Source: Candidatus Desulfofervidus auxilii
GTDB lineage: Bacteria > Desulfobacterota > Desulfofervidia > Desulfofervidales > Desulfofervidaceae
Reading direction: 5' to 3'
Length of the DNA stretch: 64,000 bases
Assembly (NCBI RefSeq): GCF_001577525.1
Contig: NZ_CP013015.1
Coordinates: 203,173-267,172, forward strand
Below, in pieces: positions 26,705 through 35,339 of the stretch (positions are counted from its first letter, which is position 1; every line of letters begins with the position of its first letter). A program made the translations under genes and the position numbers. The notes under the pieces were generated by a model that did not search any database, was not told the origin of the DNA, and saw nothing but the letters and a program-made list of their open reading frames with translations.

Positions 26705-27088
26705 TTAAACTTCAAAATGCCTTATTACACCTTCTATTAATTCACTGTAGTCTTTTAACTTTCCATATATAATTTGGGCAACCTCTTCCTTATAGGTATG
26801 TGATGTCATGTTCCTATCATCAGTCATTTCAAGAAGTTTAATAGTCTCATCCTCTTTTATCATGCCTATAGTAAATATTTCCCTAAAACAAGATTTTGGG
26901 GAATGGCAAATTATTCCCTCTTTTACCTTTAAATATTCTTTGATAAATTTCCAAAGTGCCTCAAAGGTATACTCAAATCTTTGTATTGCTGCATCTCTCA
27001 CTATGATAGAGTAGGGTTGCTGCAATATATCCCTTAGTGTCCTAATTGCCCTTTTAGTATCTTCATATCTTATTTTTAGTCTTTCCAA
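26705..27088 (-). CDS. HEPN-domain protein (HI0074/HepT-like), toxin of a HEPN-MNT pair
   Basis: A 127-residue all-alpha protein of the nucleotidyltransferase substrate-binding (HI0074/HEPN) type. The HEPN R-x4-H motif is present in TDDRNMTSHTY at about residues 90-100. In studied pairs the HEPN protein is an RNase toxin and the MNT partner AMPylates it. The TTG start overlaps the end of the MNT gene, so translation is coupled. The helical FEYTFEALWKFIKEYLKVKE stretch is typical of HI0074. Confidence 0.85.
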   Translation of the reverse strand: MERLKIRYEDTKRAIRTLRDILQQPYSIIVRDAAIQRFEYTFEALWKFIKEYLKVKEGIICHSPKSCFREIFTIGMIKEDETIKLLEMTDDRNMTSHTYKEEVAQIIYGKLKDYSELIEGVIRHFEV

Positions 27089-27366
27089 ACTATTGCTTCC
27101 TTTAGGGCTATTTTTTTAAACTCTTCTGATACGGCAGAAAAGTCCACAATTTCTACCTTATATGGAATATTTAGTTCCTCTATGTATTCACGCAATAAAA
27201 TCAATTTTTTCTTGTTGAACCTTTTACCTGTGATTATGCCAACATCAACATCGGAGGTATTTACAAAATCTCCTCTTGCTCTCGAACCAAACAATATAAT
27301 CTTTACATCTTCATCTTTAAGAAAGTTTAAAAAAACTTCTTTGAGCTTTTCAATAGAATCTTTCAT
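27076..27366 (-). CDS. minimal nucleotidyltransferase (MNT/MntA-like antitoxin)
   Basis: Small nucleotidyltransferase of the MNT family. The catalytic signature IILFGSRARGDFVNTSDVDV (G-S-x10-D-x-D) is intact at about residues 23-42 of the chosen form. I prefer the ATG at 27366, preceded by AGAGGA, over an upstream in-frame ATG at 27399. It forms a HEPN-MNT toxin-antitoxin module with the overlapping downstream gene. Its likely role is AMP transfer onto the HEPN toxin, known for MntA/HepT, inferred here. Confidence 0.85.
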   Translation of the reverse strand: MKDSIEKLKEVFLNFLKDEDVKIILFGSRARGDFVNTSDVDVGIITGKRFNKKKLILLREYIEELNIPYKVEIVDFSAVSEEFKKIALKEAIVWKD

Positions 27367-27438
27367 TGTGTCCTCTAATTTCTTCATAAAATATAGCATT
27401 AGTTCTATGTACTGTCAAAGCCTCCTGCTTTTTGGGTA

Positions 27439-27514
27439 TAATGACCTCCCTGCCTGTCGGCAGACAGGTACCTTAAAATGGGCTAAAATATGTCCACCCT
27501 GGAGGGGGTCATTA
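27439..27514. repeat. MITE-like element with TAATGACC ends, containing a CCTG palindrome
   Basis: TAATGACC (27439-27446) and its inverse GGTCATTA (27507-27514) flank 60 nt. Next to the left arm sits the palindrome CCTGCCTGTCGGCAGACAGG (27449-27468). The remaining interior (TTAAAATGGG, TATGTCCA) resembles in reverse the 11643-11688 element. This fits a small element into which the palindrome inserted, as it did in the tRNA copy at 1642. Confidence 0.55.
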
Positions 27515-27521
27515 CACCTTG

Positions 27522-27549
27522 TTGACCCTATTTTTATTCATGATATTTT
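27522..27549 (+). promoter_or_regulatory. promoter ahead of uvrA, leaderless geometry
   Basis: TTGACC (27522-27527), 16 nt, TATTTT (27544-27549). Only 6 nt separate the -10 box from the uvrA ATG at 27556 and there is no Shine-Dalgarno, so the transcript may start at the ATG. Confidence 0.4.
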
Positions 27550-27555
27550 TAATTT

Positions 27556-30282
27556 ATGTCTTCATATATCCGGGTTATTGGAGCCTCACAGCACAATTTA
27601 AAACATATCAGTTTTGATCTACCTTTGAATACTCTGACGGTAATTACAGGAGTGAGTGGAGCAGGAAAGTCCTCTTTGGCTTATGATGTCCTTTATGCAG
27701 AAGGACAACGTCGTTATGTTGAGACTTTTTCTCCCTATGCCCGACAGTTTATGGAACGTATGGATCGCCCTGCGGTAGAAAAAATTGAAGGCATACTACC
27801 AGCCATCGCCATTGACCAGCGGCAAACTGTAAAAACCTCACGTTCTACAGTAGGCACCATGACAGAAATGACTGATTTTGTAAAACTACTTTTTGTTCAT
27901 CTGGCCGTTTTATATTGTCCACATTGCGGACGTCCTGTAACGAAAGACACTCCTCAAAAAATTGCAAAAACTTTGTTAACTAATGCACTGGGAAAACGAG
28001 GAATTGTTTTTTTCCCTAGCATTTTAACCTTAGAGAAAAAGAAAGAGTTACAGCGCTTAGGCTTTGACCGCATTTGGGAAAAAGGAGAGATAAAAAACAT
28101 AGAAGAAGTGGATTTTAAAGAAACTGAACAGGTCTATGTAGTAGTGGACAGATTAAGTATAGAACCTAAAAATCAAGCCCGATTACTAGAGGCCATAGAA
28201 ATGGCCATGAATTTTGGTCAAGGAGAAGTAACCATTCAAATTATACCCGAGAAAATGCTTAAATTTAGCAGAAACTATGCCTGTCCTTATTGTGGTATTA
28301 AATATAGATTGCCCCTTCCCAATTTTTTCTCTTTTAATAGCCCTTTAGGGGCCTGCGAGACCTGTAAAGGCTTTGGCCGTGTTATCGATTATGATTTAGA
28401 CTTAGTTATTCCTGACAAAAATAAAAGCCTGGCTGATGGAGCTATTAAAATATGGAAAAAAGGGAGTTATGAGTATCAAGATTTAATCTCATTTTGTAAC
28501 TCCCGAGGTATTCCTACTGACATTCCTTTTTGCCAATTGTCTCCAAAGGCTCAAAAAGACATTATCCAAGGAGGACACGGCTTTTATGGAATTAAAGGCT
28601 TTTTCCGTTGGCTGGAAACAAAGATTTATAAGATGCATGTGCGGGTATTTCTTTCGCGTTATCGGGGATATTTCACTTGTCCTGATTGTGGGGGCACGCG
28701 TTTTAAAAAAGAGGTTTTATTTTATCGATTAAAAGGGAAAAACATTGCCCAGATTTATGCCATGACTATTGATGAGGCCTATGAATTTTTCTCTCAATCC
28801 TTTCCAGAAGGAGAACACGACCCAGCTGTGAAATTGCTCTTAAATGAAATTACCCATCGTTTGCACTATTTAAAAGAAGCAGGGGTAGGCTATCTTACTT
28901 TAGATAGACAGTCTCGCACCCTTTCAGGCGGAGAAGTGGCTAGAGTAAATCTAACCCGTGCATCAGGTTCTTCTCTAGTAAATATGCTTTTTGTTTTAGA
29001 TGAACCTACGGTAGGTCTTCATCCCAGAGATAACAAACGTCTGATAAAAATTTTAAAGGATTTAAGCAAAGAAAATACAGTGGTAGTGGTAGAACATGAC
29101 CCTGACATCATCAAGGCGGCTGATTATATATTGGATTTAGGCCCAGGTGCAGGAGAAGATGGAGGTAAAATAGTATATTTTGGAAAGTTAAACGGACTTT
29201 TAAAGGCCAATAAGTCCATTACTGGTAAATATATCAGTGGAAAGAAACAAATATCTTTGTCTTTTAAGAAGCGTAAGCCCAGGAGATGGTTAGAAATAAA
29301 AGGGGCCGCTGCCCACAATTTAAAAAATATAAATGTTTGTATCCCTTTAGGAGTGATGGTTTGTTTGACCGGGGTTTCTGGGGCAGGAAAAAGCACGCTA
29401 GCTTATGAAATCATTTATAAGGGTATAAAAAAAGAAAAAGGAGATTTTAGAGGAGTCCCAGGGAAATACCATAAAATAGTCGGTTTAGAGTATATAGATG
29501 ATGTAATCTTGATAGACCAGACACCCATTGGAAAAACACCCAGGGCCAATCCCGCTACTTATCTAGGAATATTTTCGGCTATTCGTAATTTTTTTGCCTC
29601 ATTACCAGAGGCAAAGCTAAAGGGCTATACCCCTGGAACTTTCTCCTTTAATAGTCCAGGGGGAAGGTGTAAGGTATGTCAAGGGGCAGGTTTTGAAAGG
29701 ATAGAGATGCAATTTCTTTCAGATGTGTATTTGACCTGTCCTGCTTGTAAAGGACAGCGTTATCAACCAGAGATATTAGAAATCACTTATAAAGGAAAAA
29801 ATATAGCAGATGTGCTAAATATGACCTTCAAGCAAAGTATGAAGTTTTTTGCTGAACATCCCAAAATTAGGGAACAATTTTTACCTTTAATAGATATTGG
29901 GCTGGATTATCTTCGTCTAGGTCAACCCATTAACACCCTTTCTGCAGGTGAGGCCCAACGACTCAAGTTGGCTAAGTATTTTAAAATGGATAAAGGACCA
30001 TGTCTTTTTATTTTTGATGAACCTACCGTGGGTCTTCATCTGGCAGAGATTGAATATCTTTTAAAAAGCTTGGAAAACTTGTTAAATAAAGGACATTCTT
30101 TAATTGTTATAGAGCACAATCTGGAAGTAATCAAAAATGCTGACTATGTGATTGACTTGGGGCCTGAAGGCGGACCAGAAGGTGGAGAAATTATAGCCTC
30201 AGGCACACCTGAGGAGATAGTAAGAATAGAAAGGAGTTATACAGGGCAGTGCTTAAGAAAATCCCTAATGTGTAATTACTGA
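27556..30282 (+). CDS. uvrA: excinuclease ABC subunit A (UvrA paralogue, UvrA2-like)
   Basis: DNA-damage recognition ATPase of nucleotide excision repair. Two ABC ATPase modules: Walker A GVSGAGKSSLAYD near residues 33-45 with signature LSGGEVARVNLTR at about 457, and Walker A GVSGAGKSTLAYE at about 608 with signature LSAGEAQRLKLAK at about 795. Zinc-finger cysteine pairs are present (CPHCG, CPYCG...CETCKG, CPDCGG, CKVCQG...CPACKG). RRYVETFSPYARQFMERMDR near 57-76 is the form seen in UvrA2-type paralogues, whereas main UvrA usually reads YVESLSAYARQF. The length of 908 is slightly short. It stands alone, so it may be an accessory copy acting in damage tolerance or drug resistance rather than the main UvrA. 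Confidence 0.85.
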   Translation: MSSYIRVIGASQHNLKHISFDLPLNTLTVITGVSGAGKSSLAYDVLYAEGQRRYVETFSPYARQFMERMDRPAVEKIEGILPAIAIDQRQTVKTSRSTVGTMTEMTDFVKLLFVHLAVLYCPHCGRPVTKDTPQKIAKTLLTNALGKRGIVFFPSILTLEKKKELQRLGFDRIWEKGEIKNIEEVDFKETEQVYVVVDRLSIEPKNQARLLEAIEMAMNFGQGEVTIQIIPEKMLKFSRNYACPYCGIKYRLPLPNFFSFNSPLGACETCKGFGRVIDYDLDLVIPDKNKSLADGAIKIWKKGSYEYQDLISFCNSRGIPTDIPFCQLSPKAQKDIIQGGHGFYGIKGFFRWLETKIYKMHVRVFLSRYRGYFTCPDCGGTRFKKEVLFYRLKGKNIAQIYAMTIDEAYEFFSQSFPEGEHDPAVKLLLNEITHRLHYLKEAGVGYLTLDRQSRTLSGGEVARVNLTRASGSSLVNMLFVLDEPTVGLHPRDNKRLIKILKDLSKENTVVVVEHDPDIIKAADYILDLGPGAGEDGGKIVYFGKLNGLLKANKSITGKYISGKKQISLSFKKRKPRRWLEIKGAAAHNLKNINVCIPLGVMVCLTGVSGAGKSTLAYEIIYKGIKKEKGDFRGVPGKYHKIVGLEYIDDVILIDQTPIGKTPRANPATYLGIFSAIRNFFASLPEAKLKGYTPGTFSFNSPGGRCKVCQGAGFERIEMQFLSDVYLTCPACKGQRYQPEILEITYKGKNIADVLNMTFKQSMKFFAEHPKIREQFLPLIDIGLDYLRLGQPINTLSAGEAQRLKLAKYFKMDKGPCLFIFDEPTVGLHLAEIEYLLKSLENLLNKGHSLIVIEHNLEVIKNADYVIDLGPEGGPEGGEIIASGTPEEIVRIERSYTGQCLRKSLMCNY

Positions 30283-30301
30283 CCTTCATTTTCATAAATC
30301 A

Positions 30302-31021
30302 TCAAGGTTTTTTCTTCTTCAATTTTTTTCGGGCGTAACGCTCTGCCCTACTCTGTTTTTCTTTAATAATCATGTCTTCTGTAAGTAAGAAAGAACCAGG
30401 TGTAACTTGAATAGATGGATGAGCTGGTTTTTGTGGAATTTTAATTTGTATTTTATGTAAGGGTGGCCCTGAAATATATTGAGGAGGTAAGGTTTTTACC
30501 AGATATATCAATTCATTGGGACAATAAAATTCTATACCTGCTTCAGCCGCTCTTTTTGCCTGAATTTCTAAAAGCACAGGCTTTTTATCACGCCTTTTCC
30601 CAATACGTAAAGAAAGTTCTTTATCTATAGTGAGGTGAACATATTGCCTACCCATAGGTAGAAGCCCTTTTTCTAAAATATGGGGATAAGCCTTGCGGGT
30701 AGTAGCATGGTAGAGCAACTTAGGAGGTATAACTGATTGATAATCAAGTTGCACTGCTAAGGAATGTCCATAACTAGCCCTAATTTTATCTCCTCTTATT
30801 TCAAACCGTTGTTTATCATTAAAATTAACTATATCTTTAATATGAGAGATGCGCACAAAAGACCATCCTTTTTCTTCAATGATGGCTTGATGGAGTTCTT
30901 TAAGGGAAACAAAACCTTCTTGGTCTAAGACTAGTCCAAATTCATCAGGGTGGTGACGAAGGATATAGCTCATTAACTTACTCAAGCCCTTTAAGGTCTT
31001 TTGGTAGTTTCTTTGCTTCAT
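30302..31021 (-). CDS. kptA: RNA 2'-phosphotransferase Tpt1/KptA
   Basis: KptA transfers a 2'-phosphate from RNA to NAD, giving ADP-ribose 1'',2''-cyclic phosphate. Signatures: LSKLMSYILRHHPDEFGLVL at about 11-30, FEIRGDKIRASYGHS at about 78-92, and LYHATTRKAYPHILEKGLLP followed by YVHLTIDK at about 103-135. These include the catalytic R-H-R-R set seen in the family. It is 239 residues, longer than the usual roughly 180, with a basic Lys/Arg-rich tail (ERYARKKLKKKKP). Bacteria lack the tRNA splicing pathway that yeast Tpt1 serves, so its target here is unknown. It lies 1 nt after gcvPB, the last gene of the gcv operon. Confidence 0.9.
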   Translation of the reverse strand: MKQRNYQKTLKGLSKLMSYILRHHPDEFGLVLDQEGFVSLKELHQAIIEEKGWSFVRISHIKDIVNFNDKQRFEIRGDKIRASYGHSLAVQLDYQSVIPPKLLYHATTRKAYPHILEKGLLPMGRQYVHLTIDKELSLRIGKRRDKKPVLLEIQAKRAAEAGIEFYCPNELIYLVKTLPPQYISGPPLHKIQIKIPQKPAHPSIQVTPGSFLLTEDMIIKEKQSRAERYARKKLKKKKP

Positions 31022-31022
31022 T

Positions 31023-32453
31023 TTACCCCATCCACCTCAATTTCAATTCTCTGGCTGCTTTTACCTCATCTAGTCTCTTTACTGGAGTAGTTACAGGGGT
31101 ATTTTTTAACACATCAGGGTGTTCTTCTGCTAACTTGGCAATTTCAATCATAACCTCAATGAATTCATCCAATGTTTCCTTTGATTCAGTTTCTGTAGGT
31201 TCAATCATCAATGCTTCCTTTACAATGGGAGGGAAATAAATGGTAGGTGGATGAAATCCCTTGTCTATCAAATATTTGGCAATATCCAAGGCACGAATAC
31301 CCTTTTCTGCTTGTCTTTTGGCGGAAAATACACATTCATGCATACACACCCTATCAAAGGGTAAATCATAGTAATCCTTGAGAAACGCACGTATATAATT
31401 TGCATTTAAAACAGCCTTTTCACTTACAGAGATAAGTCCTGACTTTCCTAAAAGCAAAATATAGGCATGGGCCTTTAAAACGACTAAAAAATTTCCATAA
31501 AAAGGAGCAATAAAGCCTATAGAATGTGGCTTATCATATTCTAAGCTAAATTTTCCATCTTTTTTAATTATCCTTGGGATAGGCAGAAATTCAACTAATT
31601 GTTTTTTGACACCAATCGGCCCTGCCCCTGGTCCTCCACCTCCATGGGGGGTAGCAAATGTCTTATGCAAGTTTAAATGCACTACATCAAAACCCACATC
31701 CCCTGGTCTCATCTTTCCCATAATGGCATTGAGGTTTGCTCCATCATAATATAAAAGTGCACCTGCCTGATGGGCCAAATCTGCGATTTCCATTATATGT
31801 GGATTAAAAATTCCCAAAGTATTAGGGCAAGTAAGCATCACAGCTGCCACTTCTGGGTTAAGTTTCTCTTTATATTTTTTTAAATCCATACAGCCATCTC
31901 TAGCAGTAGGAATTACCATGAGTTCATAACCACAAACTCCTGCTGAGGCAGGATTTGTGCCATGAGAAGAGTCAGGGACAATAACATATTTTTTTTGATG
32001 ACCATAATGTTTATGAAAGGCGGTTATTAATAGTAATCCTGTCAATTCTCCATGGGCACCAGCTAACGGCTGCAAGCTAAACCCATCCATTCCTGTGATT
32101 TCACATAATGACCTTTCTGTTTCATAAATTACTTCTAGTGCCCCTTGGACTAATTCCTCTGGGAGTAAGGGATGTAAATTGGAAAAGCGCTCAATTCTTG
32201 CTATCTCCTCAGTAAATTTAGGGTTATACTTCATAGTGCAGGAACCAAGAGGATAAAAATGGGTGTCTATAGAATAATTCAATTGAGAAAGCCGGGTGAA
32301 GTGTCTAATTACGTCCAGTTCTGAAACTTCTGGCAAAAAGGGCGCTTTAGTTCTCCTATATGCTTGAGGTAATTCTTCTGACTCAGGCACATCTAATTCA
32401 GGCAATTTTACACCATGTCTGCCCTTCACGCTTTTTTCAAAGATTAATTGCAT
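31023..32453 (-). CDS. gcvPB: glycine dehydrogenase (decarboxylating) subunit 2
   Basis: Beta half of the two-subunit P-protein of the glycine cleavage system, which decarboxylates glycine with pyridoxal phosphate and passes the aminomethyl group to GcvH. The PLP lysine lies in VHLNLHKTFATPHGGGGPGA at about residues 256-275. HFTRLSQLNYSIDTHFYPLG and FDVV support the family. Length 476 is normal. It overlaps gcvPA by 17 nt, so translation is coupled. In anaerobes the complex may also run in reverse to make glycine. Confidence 0.95.
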   Translation of the reverse strand: MQLIFEKSVKGRHGVKLPELDVPESEELPQAYRRTKAPFLPEVSELDVIRHFTRLSQLNYSIDTHFYPLGSCTMKYNPKFTEEIARIERFSNLHPLLPEELVQGALEVIYETERSLCEITGMDGFSLQPLAGAHGELTGLLLITAFHKHYGHQKKYVIVPDSSHGTNPASAGVCGYELMVIPTARDGCMDLKKYKEKLNPEVAAVMLTCPNTLGIFNPHIMEIADLAHQAGALLYYDGANLNAIMGKMRPGDVGFDVVHLNLHKTFATPHGGGGPGAGPIGVKKQLVEFLPIPRIIKKDGKFSLEYDKPHSIGFIAPFYGNFLVVLKAHAYILLLGKSGLISVSEKAVLNANYIRAFLKDYYDLPFDRVCMHECVFSAKRQAEKGIRALDIAKYLIDKGFHPPTIYFPPIVKEALMIEPTETESKETLDEFIEVMIEIAKLAEEHPDVLKNTPVTTPVKRLDEVKAARELKLRWMG

Positions 32454-33771
32454 CCTTCAATGCCTCAACAAATTTTAAAATCTCTGCCTTTTTCCTCCTT
32501 TCGGTCACTGCAATTAAGAAATAATTTTTCATATCTTTATAAAACCTATTTAAAGGCACACCCCCTATAATGCCCTTTTCTGCTAATTGTTTTAGAACAC
32601 TAGTTGCATCTTTTTTAAGACGCACAGTAAACTCATTAAATGTGGATGAATTTACCACTTCTACTCCAGGGATATCTTTCAATAATTTCTTGGTGAATTC
32701 AGTCTTATGATAATTAAGATGAGCTAATTTCACAAAACCCTGTTTTCCCAAAGCACAAAGAAAGATTATGGCCCTTAAGGCACAAAGGGCTGCATTGGTG
32801 CAAATATTGGATGTAGCCTTATAACCCCTGATATGTTGCTCTCGGGTTTGAAGGGTAAGGACAAATCCCTTTTTGCCTTGTTTATCTACAGTTGCTCCTA
32901 CAATCCGGCCAGGCATCTTTCGCAAAAATGCCTTTTTACAAGCCAAAATCCCCAGATAGGGTCCGCCAAAGGATAAAGGAATACCCAAACTTTGCCCTTC
33001 AGCAGTTACTATATCTACATCCATAGCTCCAGGTGTCTTTAACAGTCCAAGAGAAATGGGATACACATTTTCTATAACTAGGGTTTCAATCTGATGTGCC
33101 TTTTCTACAATATCTGAATGGTCATCAATGCTGCCAAAAAAATTGGGATTTTGTAAGACAACAGCCGCTGTTTTTTTATCTAAATGATAATAAATTTTTT
33201 CTCTATCGGCCCTTTTTATATTAGGAGGAAGTCTGACAATCTTTATGGGAAGATTGGCTGTATGAGTAAGTAACATTCTTTGATAAATAGGATTTACTCC
33301 ACCATCTACAATGATTTTATCTCTTTGGGTAATTCTAAGGGACATCATAACTGCCTCAAATAAGGCCGTGCCTCCATCATACAGAGAGGCATTAGCTATA
33401 TCCATCTCTGTCAAATTACAGATAGCTGTTTGGTATTCATACATGGCCTGAAGTATTCCTTGAGAGCATTCGGGCTGATAGGGAGTATATGGTGTATAAA
33501 ACTCACTTCTGGATACTAAGGTGTCTACCACAGCAGGTATATAATGGTCATAAAAGCCTGCTCCCATAAAATTTATAAAATAGGGATTGTTTTTCTGAGA
33601 TAGTCTTTGTAAATATTCTTTAACTTCAAACTCAGACTTACCTTCTGGCAGATTAAAGGATTTTGGCCTAAGTGCTGGTTTTATATCTTTAAATAGCTCT
33701 TCAACTGAAGAAACTCCAATAACCTTAAGCATCTGTTTCAATTCTTCTGGAGTATGCGGAATATAGCTCAT
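32437..33771 (-). CDS. gcvPA: glycine dehydrogenase (decarboxylating) subunit 1
   Basis: Alpha half of the split P-protein, 444 residues. It opens with MSYIPHTPEELKQMLKVIGV, the standard start, and contains FINFMGAGFYDHYIPAVVDT and PYQPECSQGILQAMYEYQTA. It lacks the PLP lysine, which is in subunit 2, as expected. It overlaps gcvH by 4 nt on one side and gcvPB by 17 nt on the other. Confidence 0.95.
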   Translation of the reverse strand: MSYIPHTPEELKQMLKVIGVSSVEELFKDIKPALRPKSFNLPEGKSEFEVKEYLQRLSQKNNPYFINFMGAGFYDHYIPAVVDTLVSRSEFYTPYTPYQPECSQGILQAMYEYQTAICNLTEMDIANASLYDGGTALFEAVMMSLRITQRDKIIVDGGVNPIYQRMLLTHTANLPIKIVRLPPNIKRADREKIYYHLDKKTAAVVLQNPNFFGSIDDHSDIVEKAHQIETLVIENVYPISLGLLKTPGAMDVDIVTAEGQSLGIPLSFGGPYLGILACKKAFLRKMPGRIVGATVDKQGKKGFVLTLQTREQHIRGYKATSNICTNAALCALRAIIFLCALGKQGFVKLAHLNYHKTEFTKKLLKDIPGVEVVNSSTFNEFTVRLKKDATSVLKQLAEKGIIGGVPLNRFYKDMKNYFLIAVTERRKKAEILKFVEALKDAINL

Positions 33772-34160
33772 TCCAATCCTTCTAAATATTTTTGGTAGTC
33801 TTTTGACCTCATAAGTTTTTCTCTTTCACTTTCATCATAAATTTCAATCACTACCAACCAACCTTGTTCATAAGGAGATTTATTAATAAGCTCAGGGGAT
33901 GTGGAAAGTTTTTGATTTATTTTTATTACTTTCCCTGACATAGGGGCATAGACATCAGAAACTGCCTTTACTGATTCCACAGAAGCAAATGTCTCAAATT
34001 GTTTGATTTCAGTCCCTATTTCTGGCAGCTCTACAAATGTAATATCACCTAAAGCATCTTGGGCATAATCTGTGATGCCTATTGTGCCCAAACCATCCTC
34101 TATTTTTATCCATTCATGGTCTTTAGTATAAAAAAGTCCATCTGGAATATTCATTTTCAT
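33768..34160 (-). CDS. gcvH: glycine cleavage system H protein
   Basis: A 130-residue lipoyl carrier that shuttles the aminomethyl group between P, T and L proteins. YTKDHEWIKIEDGLGTIGIT is the standard opening, and the lipoylated Lys is in TFASVESVKAVSDVYAPMSG at about residues 55-74 (the K of ESVKA). The C-terminal part YEQGWLVVIEI is intact. It lies 3 nt after gcvT. A Shine-Dalgarno-like GGAG is weak here. Confidence 0.95.
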   Translation of the reverse strand: MKMNIPDGLFYTKDHEWIKIEDGLGTIGITDYAQDALGDITFVELPEIGTEIKQFETFASVESVKAVSDVYAPMSGKVIKINQKLSTSPELINKSPYEQGWLVVIEIYDESEREKLMRSKDYQKYLEGLE

Positions 34161-34163
34161 CTC

Positions 34164-35246
34164 CTATTTTTTTAAAGAGCCATTTTTATAAAATGGCTTA
34201 GCAGTAATAACAGCCTGCATTTCTGTAGCATGTCCTTTAATAACCACCTTTGTGCCTAGTTGAGCGTGGTCTGCCTTTATATAGCCCATACCAATCCCAC
34301 AGGATAAACAAGGAGAAAAACTCCCGCTAGTGACAAAACCAACTTGCTGATTCTCAAAATATAACTTATAATTTTGCCTTGGAGAACGGCGAGAATGGGT
34401 CATAAAACATACCAGTTTTTTGGAAATCCCTATTTGCTTTTGTTTCAAAAGGGCTTGCTTACCCACAAATTCCTTGCGAAAATCCAAAATCCTTTCTAAA
34501 CCGGCTTCTAATGGAGTAGTTTCTTCAGTTATATCCTGACCATAAAGAGGATAACCCATCTCTAACCTCAATGTATCCCTTGCTCCTAAACCAGCAGGTT
34601 TGACCCTTTCATCTGTCAAAAGAGAATTCCAAAATTCTTTTACCCTTTTACAGTTTACATACAATTCATAACCAAGCTCTCCTGTATAACCTGTGCGGCT
34701 GATTATAATTTTTTCTCCTAACATAGAAAAGTAATCAAAGTGATAATATTTGAGCTTGTCAATCTCTGTCCCTACAAATTTTCTTAAAACTTCGCGGGAA
34801 AGCGGTCCTTGCAAATCAAGCTTGGCCATCTGGGGGGAAATATTTTCTACACTAGTCCTAATATTACTCTTAAGATGTCTATAATCTTTATCTAAGGTTC
34901 CGGCATTCACTACCAACATCCATTTACCTTCTTCTAATTTATAGATTACCAGGTCATCAATTATGCCACCTCTTTCATTCAACATAAAGCTATAAGAACA
35001 CTTTCCCACCTTTATTTTTTCTAAATCATTAGGCAAAATTTTATTTAAATTGTTTTCCTTTAGTGTTCCATAAACAATTAACTCTCCCATATGGCAGGTA
35101 TCAAAAAGAGAACAAGAGTTTCTTGTCCAAAGGTGTTCGGCAATTATACTCCCATATTGGAGAGGCATTAACCAACCTGCAAATGTGGTTGTTTTGGCAT
35201 TTAATTTCTTATGGGCACTGAGTAAGGGTGTAGAGCTTAAACCCAT
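34164..35246 (-). CDS. gcvT: aminomethyltransferase (glycine cleavage T protein)
   Basis: Transfers the methylene from aminomethyl-GcvH to tetrahydrofolate and releases ammonia. Family landmarks: FAGWLMPLQYGSIIAEHL near the start, CHMGELIVYG, LDLQGPLSREVLRKF, and GYTGELGYELYV with a later GLGARDTLRLEMGYPLYGQD. I place the start at 35246 (MGLSSTPLLSAH), preceded by AAAGGA and matching the usual N-terminus of the family. An in-frame ATG at 35297 with AGGGGA would add 17 residues but would run into the promoter of the divergent gene. First gene of the operon gcvT-gcvH-gcvPA-gcvPB-kptA. No glycine riboswitch was seen. Confidence 0.93.
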   Translation of the reverse strand: MGLSSTPLLSAHKKLNAKTTTFAGWLMPLQYGSIIAEHLWTRNSCSLFDTCHMGELIVYGTLKENNLNKILPNDLEKIKVGKCSYSFMLNERGGIIDDLVIYKLEEGKWMLVVNAGTLDKDYRHLKSNIRTSVENISPQMAKLDLQGPLSREVLRKFVGTEIDKLKYYHFDYFSMLGEKIIISRTGYTGELGYELYVNCKRVKEFWNSLLTDERVKPAGLGARDTLRLEMGYPLYGQDITEETTPLEAGLERILDFRKEFVGKQALLKQKQIGISKKLVCFMTHSRRSPRQNYKLYFENQQVGFVTSGSFSPCLSCGIGMGYIKADHAQLGTKVVIKGHATEMQAVITAKPFYKNGSLKK

Positions 35247-35290
35247 AGGTTTCCTTTTATCACCAAAGTGGTTATTTTTCAACAATAACT

Positions 35291-35319
35291 TTGACATCAA
35301 TTTTCCCCTATGGTATAAA
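35291..35319 (+). promoter_or_regulatory. strong promoter of the DUF4412-like gene
   Basis: TTGACA (35291-35296), 17 nt, TATAAA (35314-35319), then GGAGG (35329-35333) and ATG at 35340. It is a near-consensus sigma-70 promoter, and it overlaps the alternative upstream start of gcvT. Confidence 0.8.
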
Positions 35320-35339
35320 CCAAGAAAAGGAGGTAAAAG

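Noticed and set aside
35247..35339. Glycine riboswitch ahead of gcvT
   Set aside because: The 93-nt divergent gap is too short and is filled by the promoter and Shine-Dalgarno of the neighbouring gene.
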